From positions 1 to 64,000 of the forward strand of contig JAGONM010000001.1 in assembly GCA_017993055.1 (NCBI GenBank): 64,000 nt of DNA, in the 5' to 3' direction. The translations under genes were made by a program, and so were the position numbers. Of this stretch, positions 1-8,046 are shown in pieces (position 1 is the stretch's first letter; each line of letters opens with the position of its first letter). Below the pieces are notes generated by a model. The model was given only the letters and a program-made list of their open reading frames with translations. It was not told the DNA's origin and made no database searches. Origin of the DNA: Armatimonadota bacterium (GTDB taxonomy: Bacteria; Armatimonadota; UBA5829; DTJY01).

Positions 1-150
1 GCTCGAAGAAACCTGCCATGCTGACCTCCATGATACGGTTTTCCTATCATTTCGAAGGCTTCAGGCGTAGGTTCCTTCAATATTGTACCTACCACTACTT
101 CGGAGATGTCAAAATGCGTTCGCCCTGAATGACGGTGAGGAGCAGAGGGA

Positions 151-1785
151 TCAGTTGGGGCCGAGGCCGGTGGTCTGTTCGACCCGTTCCTGGGCGGCCA
201 TCGCGGCCTTGGTGCCTGGAGCTGTCTCCATAGCCTTTCGCCAGTATCCGAGTGCGATCTCGGTCTGCCCAGCCTGGTACGCCTGATCGCCGAGCTTCAC
301 GTTCAGGTTCGCCGCGTTCTCGGTCGCGACGACGGCCGAGCGGCTGCCAGGATCGGCTCGAGCGGCATCCGCCCAGGCGGAGAACGCGCCGTTCATCTGC
401 CCGGCGCGTTCCAGCGCGTTCCCGAGGAGCAGGTACGCATCGGCGTACTTCTCGTCGTACTGGAGAGCCTGTTTGTAGTGTCCGATGGCATCGTACAGGC
501 GGCCGGCCTTATCCTGCTCGACCCCGATCTGCAGGTAACAGGCCGCGATGTTCCTGCGGGTGGTCTTCTCGAGCTCGGGATCGGTAGCGACCCTGAGCAC
601 GGCACTGAACTCCTCGATGGCGGCCTGATAGCTCTGGTTCTCGAAGTGCCGCCTGGCGTTCTCGAGGTGGACGCTGATCTGCTGCTGGCTGCCCTGTTGC
701 TGGTACTCGCGGTAAGCCGAACTGAACATCCAGATGAAACCGATCAGTACGCAGCCGATCAGGACCACCGCAGCCAGCACCTTGACGAAATACAGAGCCT
801 CCGATGAGAGCAGAGGTCTCCTGGGAATCTTCGGCAGCCTGAACTGGTCCGACGGCAGCCCGCCGAAGGGATCCGACAAGGGCGGAGGAGGAGGCGGCAC
901 GGGATACTGCGGCGTCGGGCCGTAGAGCGGGCCGGGGGCGCTCATCGTCGAGCCGAACGGATCGGGCTGCGGAGAGATATACGCGCCGTTGAAGCCCGTC
1001 GCATCCATGTCGGCCGACATCTCTTCAGCAGTGGAATACCGCTGGCTCGGCTCCTTCGACAGCGCTCTTCGGATCACACGCTCGAGGTGAGGCGGTACAG
1101 TCGGCGGGACCAGGATCTCCTGATTCATGATGTTGTATGTGATCGTGACGACGGTGTCGCCGGTGAACGGCTTGCGGCCGGTGAGCATCTCAAAGAACAT
1201 CACTCCGAGGGAGAAGAGATCACTGCGAGTGTCGAGGGGGCGGCCGGCGACCTGCTCGGGCGACATGTAGCTCGGCGTGCCGAAGACCTGCCCGTCGGCA
1301 GTGATGGTCGGCTCCTCCATGAGCCGGGCGATCCCGAAGTCGGTGATCTTGACCTGCCCGCCGGGGAGTATATGGACGTTATCCGGCTTGATATCGCGGT
1401 GGATGACTCCGTTGGAGTGGGCGTATCCCAGGCCGCTGCTGACCTGCTTCACGATCTCTACCGCGCGATCCACGGAGAGGTTGCCCTCGATCTCCAGCAC
1501 GTCGCGGAGGGACTGGCCCTCCAGGAACTCCATGGCGATGAAGTGGCGTCCCTGATCCTCTCCGACCTCGTAGATGGTGACGATGTTCGGGTGCGCGAGC
1601 GATCCCGCGGCCCGAGCCTCGCGGTAGAACCGCTGGACCCGCTCTTGCCGCTGCTGGCCCGAGAGGTTCGGGGGCATGAGCAACTCCTTGAGCGCGACGC
1701 GACGGTTGATACCCGGGTCCACCGCCTCGTAAACTATGTCGTTGCTCCGCCCGATCTCCCGTATGATTTGATATCTGCCGAGCAT
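151..1785 (-). CDS. Membrane Ser/Thr protein kinase with C-terminal TPR region
   Basis: Eukaryotic-type (Hanks) Ser/Thr kinase of 544 aa. Kinase domain about 5-260: lysine in ALKEL (K33), HRD in VIHRDIKPDN (D131), DFG in ITDFGIAR (D149), and activation segment ending SYMSPEQV. The glycine loop is degenerate (IGRSNDIV instead of GxGxxGxV). A proline-rich linker leads to one membrane helix at about 335-355, followed by TPR-like helices that probably lie outside the membrane. I chose the ATG at 1785 (MLGRYQ); a TTG four codons upstream is possible and neither has a clear ribosome site. It is the last gene of the cluster, next to its probable opposing PP2C phosphatase. FHA proteins encoded nearby are likely readers of its phospho-threonine products (inference). 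Confidence 0.93.
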   Translation of the reverse strand: MLGRYQIIREIGRSNDIVYEAVDPGINRRVALKELLMPPNLSGQQRQERVQRFYREARAAGSLAHPNIVTIYEVGEDQGRHFIAMEFLEGQSLRDVLEIEGNLSVDRAVEIVKQVSSGLGYAHSNGVIHRDIKPDNVHILPGGQVKITDFGIARLMEEPTITADGQVFGTPSYMSPEQVAGRPLDTRSDLFSLGVMFFEMLTGRKPFTGDTVVTITYNIMNQEILVPPTVPPHLERVIRRALSKEPSQRYSTAEEMSADMDATGFNGAYISPQPDPFGSTMSAPGPLYGPTPQYPVPPPPPPLSDPFGGLPSDQFRLPKIPRRPLLSSEALYFVKVLAAVVLIGCVLIGFIWMFSSAYREYQQQGSQQQISVHLENARRHFENQSYQAAIEEFSAVLRVATDPELEKTTRRNIAACYLQIGVEQDKAGRLYDAIGHYKQALQYDEKYADAYLLLGNALERAGQMNGAFSAWADAARADPGSRSAVVATENAANLNVKLGDQAYQAGQTEIALGYWRKAMETAPGTKAAMAAQERVEQTTGLGPN

Positions 1786-1845
1786 GTTCGTTGACAATAC
1801 GCGTCACCGTGTCCGACGAATCCGAACTGTAACCCGTCGGATTCG

Positions 1846-2733
1846 TCAACGTCCGAGGAGTGTGCTGAGACGGTTCTTGCGGCCTAGACGGACGATGTCG
1901 CGGACGGCGACGATCACCACCGTGACGTTGTCTCCCCCGCCGTTCTCACAAGCCGTCTGGACGAGCTTGAGCGCCGCAAGCGACGGGCCGCAGGAGTCCG
2001 CAATCTGGAGGATCGTCTTATCGTCCACATACCCCGTCAGTCCGTCTGAACAGAGGACGAGTACATCTCCGGCCTCGAGTCTCTCGTGATAGACATCCGG
2101 CTCGACATCCGGGGCCGCGCCGAGCGAGCGCGTGATAACGTTCCGGAACGGGGAGTTCGCCGCTTCCTCCTCAGTCAGCGCGCCTCGTTTGACCTGCTCG
2201 GCGACCCAAGAGTGGTCGTTCGTCAACTGCTCCATCTTGCCGCCGCGGATGAGATACGCCCGGCTGTCGCCGACGTGGCCGATGTAGAGGTGCCGCTCCC
2301 GGAGAACGGCGGCGGTGCATGTCGTACCCATACCGTTCCTCCCGGGAATCACCTGCGCGGTGTCATAGACATAGGAGTTCGCGGCAACCAGGGCAGCAGA
2401 CAGGCTCTTCTCGACATCCTCCTCCGGATCGGCGTAGTAATGAGTCAGGACGGTCTTGAGTCCGAGTTCACTTGCCACCTGGCCCGATTCGTGTCCGCCC
2501 ATGCCGTCTGCGACTGCAAAGAACGATCCTTTGACCGCCAGCACGGGCAGTTCGTCGGGCTGGAAGAAGTCGAACTTGTCCTCGTTGTTCTCGCGCACGC
2601 GGCCCATGTCGGTCCGGGCGGCGACGATGAGGTCGAGAACATACTTCGGCTTGCGGTCCTGCTTGTCGGCCCACGCTTTCGCAAGGTCGGCGGTGTCGAG
2701 CTTGGCGGTTATTTCGATGGATTCGGTCATCAT
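1846..2733 (-). CDS. PP2C-family Ser/Thr phosphatase
   Basis: Metal-dependent PPM/PP2C phosphatase of about 295 aa that probably reverses phosphorylation by the neighbouring kinase. The family motifs are present in order: RENNEDKF near the N-terminus, AVADGMGGHESG, GDSRAYLIR, CSDGLTGYVDD and GGGDNVTVVIV, which supply the metal-binding aspartates. No membrane segment is seen, so it is cytoplasmic. The start is taken at the tandem ATGATG after a short AGGA; the frame is open six codons further upstream. It lies 48-60 bp from the kinase gene and 50 bp from an FHA gene. Kinase, PP2C and vWA genes together resemble the TerY-P type phosphorylation triads described for bacteria. Confidence 0.94.
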   Translation of the reverse strand: MMTESIEITAKLDTADLAKAWADKQDRKPKYVLDLIVAARTDMGRVRENNEDKFDFFQPDELPVLAVKGSFFAVADGMGGHESGQVASELGLKTVLTHYYADPEEDVEKSLSAALVAANSYVYDTAQVIPGRNGMGTTCTAAVLRERHLYIGHVGDSRAYLIRGGKMEQLTNDHSWVAEQVKRGALTEEEAANSPFRNVITRSLGAAPDVEPDVYHERLEAGDVLVLCSDGLTGYVDDKTILQIADSCGPSLAALKLVQTACENGGGDNVTVVIVAVRDIVRLGRKNRLSTLLGR

Positions 2734-2782
2734 ATGTCCTATGAATCCCATGGGTCGTATGGGACCTATGCGACGGATGGGA

Positions 2783-3697
2783 CTATGCCGGCCGGAACTT
2801 CACGGCCGTCTTGCCGAAGACAATGTCATCACCGATAGAGACGGTGGTCGGCTCGTTCGGCTCGACCTTCGCGCCATTTAGCATCGTGCCGTTCGTGCTG
2901 CCGACATCGAGCAGGGTGAATACGCCGTCCTCGGCGGTGATCTGAGCGTGCGACCCCGACACATACGGGTCGCCTGCGAGCACGATGTCATTATCCCCAC
3001 GCCGACCGATCGTATTCGTGCCAGGCATGACGGCGAACTCCTCGGAGGTCTCTTCGCTGACGAGGTGTGCGACCGGCGCGACTGCCGGTTCTTCGGCGGC
3101 TGCCTCTTCGACGGCTTCCTGCTCGGGGACCTCAATTACCTCGGGAGCCTCGTCCATCTGTTCGACCGGCTCGCCGGCCTCCTGTGTCTCCGCGACAACT
3201 CTCTCAACAGGCTCTGCGACCATCTCGGGCAGGTCGAGGGTGAGGACGCTCGATCCGAACTTCAGTTCCGCGCCGGATTCCACCTCGACGCGCTCACCCT
3301 TCGCAACCTGCGAGCGGTTGACAGATGTGCCGTTCGTGCTCCCGAGATCCTCGACGAAGCACTTCCCATCCTCCAGCACGATCAGCGCGTGCCTGCGTGA
3401 GACGGTCGCATCCTCCAGGAGGACATCCGTGCCCTCACGGCCGACGGTGTTCTCGCCAAGCTTGAGCAGGTGCTCGCGGTCCGATGCGATCAGCTTCGGC
3501 TGAGGAGCGACCTCGGCCTCCTCGCCGACTTCGCCCGGCGTCGAGGAGAGAAGGAACCCACAGTCGCCGCAATACTTCTCGGTCGGGCTGTTCTCCGTGC
3601 CGCAGACCGGACACTTCACTGTCGCGCCGATGACGGTAGCATTGGCGTCGGGCATCGGGGCGGCGATCATAGTCTTGTCGTCAACGTCCTGGGTCAT
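2783..3697 (-). CDS. Zinc-ribbon protein with two FHA domains
   Basis: Soluble 304-aa protein. An N-terminal zinc ribbon uses C29, C32, C43 and C46 (CPVCG and CGDCG). FHA domain 1 is at about 76-155 (VGREGTD, VSRRHA, GSTNGT). A strongly acidic linker rich in Glu, Val and Ala follows to about 215. FHA domain 2 is at about 220-304 (GRRGDND, SGSHA, GSTNGT). Both FHA domains keep the Arg, Ser-x-x-His and Asn-Gly residues expected for phospho-threonine binding. It follows the vWA gene by only 4 bp, so the two are probably translated together. The likely role is a phospho-dependent adaptor for the linked kinase; partners cannot be read from sequence. Confidence 0.9.
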   Translation of the reverse strand: MTQDVDDKTMIAAPMPDANATVIGATVKCPVCGTENSPTEKYCGDCGFLLSSTPGEVGEEAEVAPQPKLIASDREHLLKLGENTVGREGTDVLLEDATVSRRHALIVLEDGKCFVEDLGSTNGTSVNRSQVAKGERVEVESGAELKFGSSVLTLDLPEMVAEPVERVVAETQEAGEPVEQMDEAPEVIEVPEQEAVEEAAAEEPAVAPVAHLVSEETSEEFAVMPGTNTIGRRGDNDIVLAGDPYVSGSHAQITAEDGVFTLLDVGSTNGTMLNGAKVEPNEPTTVSIGDDIVFGKTAVKFRPA

Positions 3698-3701
3698 AGC
3701 G

Positions 3702-5030
3702 TCATTCCTTCCTCTTGCCCTGGTCGAGCGAGTAGATCGTGCCGATGAGCGTCTTCTCCGCGCCCGGACCGCCCTGCTGGATGCTCTCGATCGCCTTGCG
3801 GACGTCCTCGGCCTCGTCGGTCCGTCCCTGGCTCGCGAGGAGGCTCATGGTCTTCTGAAGCTCCATGGTGGCGGTCATCGCGGAAAGCTGCTGGGTCTTC
3901 ATGCCCATGACGGTCTTCTCGAGATTTCTCGACGCCTGGGCGATCTCGATCTCCTGTGCGATGATCGGGTTGACGTTCGCCTGGACGAGCGCGCGATCCG
4001 ACGTGAAATCGAACTCGATGTCGGCGGCGATCGTCTCACTCCGGCCGCTAGACGTGTCCTCGTAGAAGAGCTCGGCCTTGGCAACCCGATAGGTGCCCGC
4101 CGGTCGCGGTGCGAACTCCATCTCGCAGAGGACGGACATCGCGCTCCCGCGCTCCATGTCCACGAGCGGCACCTCGGCAGAGCGCCCGCTGAAGGACGGC
4201 TTGCGGCCGTAGACCTGCCGAAGCTGAACCCACCTCGACAGGTTGAGACGTAACTTCATGTCGCGCGCGATGATGGTCATCAGGCTCTCCAACTCGCGTC
4301 GAAAGACCTCGGGGATCAGGTCGGGACGCGAGATGTAGTAGTAGTTGCCACCGCTCTGGCGGGCGATCCCGGCGATCAGTTCTTCGTTGTAGTCCGGGCC
4401 GAACCCGAGTGCGGTGACCGTGATGCCGCGGCTCTTCTGTTCGGCGACCTGGCCGACGATGGAGCCGAAGTCCTTGATGCCGGCGGTCGGGTCGCCGTCG
4501 GAGAAGAGAAGCACCCGGTTCACACAGCCTGCGGATACTGCGGAAGCCACTTGATTCGCGCCGACCACAATTCCGTCGTAGAGGTTCGTGGTGTTTCCCG
4601 GCTCAATGCGGTTGATATGCTCCTTTATCAGCGTCTTGTTCACGACCCGGCGTGCGGGCATGATGACATCCACCTGCTCTTCAAAGGTAACCACCGAGAG
4701 TATGTCGTTCTGATCGAGCAGGTCAACGACGTACCCGCAGGCCCGCTTGACGTAGTCGAGCGGTTCGCCCTCCATGGATCCGCTGCGGTCTATCACCAGC
4801 GCGATATTGAGCGGGAGTCGGCGTCCCATCATGCTCGCCGATGACCGCAGTTGGAGCATGACATGATCGCGCGACGGCTCGTTCGAGAGCACATACCGGT
4901 TGCCGGCGATGACGTCCATCTCGAGCGCGCGGACGGCGCCGACCATCGCGGTCTTGCCGACATCGGCCATCGCCTGCGTGCGGTCGTTCGGGTCGCCGCC
5001 ACCGGGCGGAATGATACGGGTCTGTTCCAT
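3702..5030 (-). CDS. vWA-domain protein
   Basis: 442-aa protein with a von Willebrand factor A domain at about 72-250. An intact MIDAS metal site begins DRSGS (D81, S83, S85), with a later NTTNLYDG threonine region and a SDGDPT segment. The rest is a beta-rich region and a helical C-terminal tail. There is no signal peptide or membrane helix. The ATG at 5030 has GGAGG six bases upstream. vWA proteins of this kind act as scaffolds or metal-dependent adhesion modules and are recurrent partners of PP2C and kinase genes in TerY-P type systems. The first about 40 residues are poorly conserved in appearance. Target unknown. Confidence 0.9.
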   Translation of the reverse strand: MEQTRIIPPGGGDPNDRTQAMADVGKTAMVGAVRALEMDVIAGNRYVLSNEPSRDHVMLQLRSSASMMGRRLPLNIALVIDRSGSMEGEPLDYVKRACGYVVDLLDQNDILSVVTFEEQVDVIMPARRVVNKTLIKEHINRIEPGNTTNLYDGIVVGANQVASAVSAGCVNRVLLFSDGDPTAGIKDFGSIVGQVAEQKSRGITVTALGFGPDYNEELIAGIARQSGGNYYYISRPDLIPEVFRRELESLMTIIARDMKLRLNLSRWVQLRQVYGRKPSFSGRSAEVPLVDMERGSAMSVLCEMEFAPRPAGTYRVAKAELFYEDTSSGRSETIAADIEFDFTSDRALVQANVNPIIAQEIEIAQASRNLEKTVMGMKTQQLSAMTATMELQKTMSLLASQGRTDEAEDVRKAIESIQQGGPGAEKTLIGTIYSLDQGKRKE

Positions 5031-5167
5031 CAGTTTCCTCCGAAGAACACGGAAGCACGGAAGGAGAGGAGGGCGCGGAGAAGGCTTCCCTCAGGAGGAC
5101 CAAGACGGCGTCCCATGCTCCCGTGCTTGCCGGCAATTCTGCGTGCTGAATCGTCAGATGTTTCCGA

Positions 5168-6622
5168 CTACACCTCAAACCTGAATGCCGAGCCACCGAA
5201 CTGGACCGTGTCGCCCGGGCTGAGCGGCTGGTTCGTGACTCTCGTGCCGTTCACCGTCGTGCCGTTGGAGCTTCCTTCATCATAAACGGTGAAGACACCA
5301 TCTTCGTTCCGAATGCTCGCGTGGTTGCGCGAGACCGTCGAGTCCATCGGCAACTGGATATCCCTGCCGGGCTCGCGACCGATGCTCATGGCTGGCGCGG
5401 AGAGGCTGAATACCTGCCCGGCATACGGGCCGGAAAAGCCGACGAGTCGCGGTCCCGCTCCGCGAGCGGGGGCCGGCGCCTGCTGTTGGGGAGGGAGTAC
5501 AACTCCCAACCCAACGTCTGGTTGCGATTCGGGCGATCCGGCAGCCCCGACGGAGCAGGCGCACTGGCCGCTCGCGTTCTTCTTCGTACCGCAGTAGGGG
5601 CAGATCCCCTCCATGGACGGGATGTTGACCGGCTTCGGCGCGACGTCCACCGGGGGCGGCGCGAGTTTCGACGCGGTCGCCTTCTCGTGGAACTCAAGCC
5701 GCATCGAGGCGATCTCGATGATGTCGCCGTCCTTCAACTGCGCCGTCTTTACCTTCTGCCCGTTGAGTGACGTCCCGGCGGGCGCTCCGCCGTCGTGGAT
5801 CACGTGGCGTCCGGACTGCTGTTCGATGACCGCATGGGCGGGCGCGATGTTCATATCGCCGAAGAGCCCGATGTCCGCGAGTTCGTTTCGGCCGACGATC
5901 GTTCGCGTCTTGCTGATGATGTACTCACGGCCCTCGTTCCGCCCCTGCACGACGCGAATCCACGCCTGCTTGAGGAGCGTCTCGACGAGGCCGATAAAGA
6001 ACCCTATCGCCGCGCCGGTGGCAGGGAGTCCGACTCCTCGGGCAATGACTCCAACGCTCTTCGTTCCCGGCGGGAGGATGTAGCGAGTCAGCTCGAACAT
6101 CGTGCCCCCGAGCAACCCGCCTATCAGGCCGCCGATCGCGCCGTGACGCATCGCGCGCTTCGAATTGATCGGGACGCCCTGCGCGATCCCGACGAACAGA
6201 CCGATGAGCGCCCACCCAATCGCGCGGGCGAAAACCTGGAGCACGAACGCGACGGGAGCGGTGAGCGGCCTGGCTCTCGCCATGGACTCCGCCACGGCGT
6301 AGATCGCGCCGAAGAACATCTGACCGAAGTAGAGTCCGAGCAGCCCGGCGACGGCGCCGATCGCCAGCCCCCAGCCGACGTATCTTCGCGTCATAAGCCC
6401 GCTCGAGCTGAACATGCCGTTCACCAGCCCGAGAGCCGCACCGACGAAGCAGCCGAAGAACAGCGTGACTGTCAGTTGCCGCCGGACCTGCTCGTACAGC
6501 GAGGCGGCATCGAACGACTGCGGCAGGTGATACCACGGGTTGAAGTCAATGCACACCCACGCGAGCAGCGCGGCGAACGCGCCGGCCATGAGGCTCATGA
6601 CTATCTTCGAGTTCAAGGACAT
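5168..6622 (-). CDS. Multi-pass membrane protein with two FHA domains and a zinc ribbon
   Basis: 484 aa when started at MSLNSK. The N-terminal half (about 1-215) has several hydrophobic glycine-rich segments, probably five or six membrane helices. FHA 1 lies at about 225-300 (VGRNELAD, PAHAVI); its usual GSTNGT is altered to APAGTSLNG, so ligand binding may be weakened. A short ribbon follows (CPYCGTKK...CACS), then FHA 2 at about 405-484 (IGREPGRD, VSRNHA, GSSNGT). The frame is open 17 codons further upstream, but that stretch reads into a dispersed repeat (6649-6711), so the longer start is unlikely. Probably a membrane receptor for phosphorylated partners of the same cluster. Confidence 0.88.
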   Translation of the reverse strand: MSLNSKIVMSLMAGAFAALLAWVCIDFNPWYHLPQSFDAASLYEQVRRQLTVTLFFGCFVGAALGLVNGMFSSSGLMTRRYVGWGLAIGAVAGLLGLYFGQMFFGAIYAVAESMARARPLTAPVAFVLQVFARAIGWALIGLFVGIAQGVPINSKRAMRHGAIGGLIGGLLGGTMFELTRYILPPGTKSVGVIARGVGLPATGAAIGFFIGLVETLLKQAWIRVVQGRNEGREYIISKTRTIVGRNELADIGLFGDMNIAPAHAVIEQQSGRHVIHDGGAPAGTSLNGQKVKTAQLKDGDIIEIASMRLEFHEKATASKLAPPPVDVAPKPVNIPSMEGICPYCGTKKNASGQCACSVGAAGSPESQPDVGLGVVLPPQQQAPAPARGAGPRLVGFSGPYAGQVFSLSAPAMSIGREPGRDIQLPMDSTVSRNHASIRNEDGVFTVYDEGSSNGTTVNGTRVTNQPLSPGDTVQFGGSAFRFEV

Positions 6623-6648
6623 GGCAAACCTAAGGAGCAAGACGGAAT

Positions 6649-6711
6649 CGTCATGCTGAACGTGTTTCAGCATCCATGCCGGGCCGATCCTGGATCGAGT
6701 TCAGGATGACG
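6649..6711. repeat. REP-like dispersed inverted repeat
   Basis: 63-bp element with terminal inverted repeats: CGTCATGCTGAAC at the left and GTTCAGGATGACG at the right, matching 12 of 13 positions. The inner TTCAGCATCCATGCC...GATCCTGGATCGAGTTCAGGATGACG pattern resembles a short palindromic repeat seen scattered between genes in several unrelated bacterial genomes. It lies between two FHA genes. No second copy was noticed in this window. Confidence 0.6.
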
Positions 6712-6728
6712 GTCCTGCGGGCTACTCG

Positions 6729-7976
6729 TTACCCTTCGAATCTGAGCTTCGTCGTCCCGATCTGAATTTCGTCGCCGGGGTTGAGCGCCTGCTCGGTCAC
6801 CTTGACACCGTTGACGAACGTGCCGTTCGACGATCCCTCGTCATGGATCGTGAACGCGCCGCCGTCGGAAACGAGCCGCGCGTGCCTTCGGGAAACCGTG
6901 CTGTCGTCCGGAAACGCGACGGAGTTTGATTCCTCGCGGCCGATGTTGGTTTCGCCGACCTCAATGTCGTAGACCTGACCCATGCGGGGGCCCTGGATGG
7001 CCACCAGCCTCGGGCCGGAAGCGGTGGTGACTGCCGTCGCAGCGCCAGTCACGGAGCACGCGCACCCGCCGGATGCGTCCTTCTTCCGCCCGCAGAACGG
7101 ACAGACGGTCGGGTCAACCGGCGGCGCCAGTGGCGCCGGCTCGACGAGCGGCTGATCGTCCTGTACCTCGACGCCGAGCTTCTTGAGGACTGACTTAGCG
7201 CCCGCACCTCTGTTGCCCAGCATCCTGGCAGCAACGTATACGATCGCGATGAGCAGGATCGCGCCGATCAGCCCGGTGATCGGGTCCACGCCCTTGTACG
7301 GTAGCCCTCTGTCAGACTGGTCTGACCCGCCCGACTTGTCGGACGATTCGGACTGGGCAGGCGCGATGGTCTCGATCTCTCCGGCGATCGGGATATCGAG
7401 CTTGAGTATCGGATCCTCGCGCCCGATGGCGATCTCCACGTCCTGGCTCGACTTCTTGTCGTCGCCGTAGAGGACGGTCACACTCGCGGTCCCTTCCGCA
7501 ACGTCATTGAACTCGACGGTCCCGCCCGACGACGGATCGAGCAACTTCTCCTGAGACTTCTTGCCGGAGTCAGTGAGCTTGACGATCGCTGCGGCGGCGG
7601 GGCTGCCCGACTTGGCTTCAGTGATGGAAACGCGGACCCGACGCACTCTGTTGAAATCCGAAGCCTTCAGATCAACCGCGATGGCGCCCTTGCCCTCGAT
7701 CGGCTTGACGGCTTGGTTGCCGGTCTTCGCATCGAGGACGTAGAGGAGCGTCCCTTTCGGGACGGCATCCTTTACGAGCGGCACGTCCGCGGCCGCCTTC
7801 CGATCCCGGAAGACCTTGGGTGTGGTCGTCGCGTCCGCGCCCTTGACGTCCGTGTAGGAGAACCAGTAGAAGAACTCACCTTCGGCCGGGACCGAGATCG
7901 TCGCGGTCGGCACTGCCCCGCAGCACATACCGACAGCGAGGAGCAGAAAGATTATCGCAAGTACGAATCCGCGCAT
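6729..7976 (-). CDS. Secreted or membrane-anchored FHA-domain protein
   Basis: 415 aa. An N-terminal signal sequence (FVLAIIFLLLAVG) is followed by a beta-rich extracytoplasmic region (about 25-265), one membrane helix near 290 (GLIGAILLIAIVYVAA), a zinc ribbon (CPFCGRKK...CACS) and a C-terminal FHA domain at about 335-415 (IGREESNS, VSRRHA, GSSNGT). The ATG at 7976 has GGAGG eight bases upstream; the open frame continues 100 codons further without a ribosome site. The topology suggests an outside sensor region joined to a cytoplasmic phospho-threonine reader. The ribbon-FHA part is clearly paralogous to that of the 5168-6622 protein. Confidence 0.9.
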   Translation of the reverse strand: MRGFVLAIIFLLLAVGMCCGAVPTATISVPAEGEFFYWFSYTDVKGADATTTPKVFRDRKAAADVPLVKDAVPKGTLLYVLDAKTGNQAVKPIEGKGAIAVDLKASDFNRVRRVRVSITEAKSGSPAAAAIVKLTDSGKKSQEKLLDPSSGGTVEFNDVAEGTASVTVLYGDDKKSSQDVEIAIGREDPILKLDIPIAGEIETIAPAQSESSDKSGGSDQSDRGLPYKGVDPITGLIGAILLIAIVYVAARMLGNRGAGAKSVLKKLGVEVQDDQPLVEPAPLAPPVDPTVCPFCGRKKDASGGCACSVTGAATAVTTASGPRLVAIQGPRMGQVYDIEVGETNIGREESNSVAFPDDSTVSRRHARLVSDGGAFTIHDEGSSNGTFVNGVKVTEQALNPGDEIQIGTTKLRFEG

Positions 7977-8046
7977 AGGTTGTAACCTCCTGGATGGTGC
8001 CGCATCGCTCAGGGTATGAGTAGTCGCCGAGCCGGTCAGAGCGGCG

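Noticed and set aside
1-150. Terminator or RNA downstream of the kinase gene
   Set aside because: No stable hairpin followed by a U-tract on the minus strand was found in this edge region.
151-1785. Kinase as an inactive pseudokinase
   Set aside because: Only the glycine loop is altered; the lysine, HRD and DFG residues are all present.
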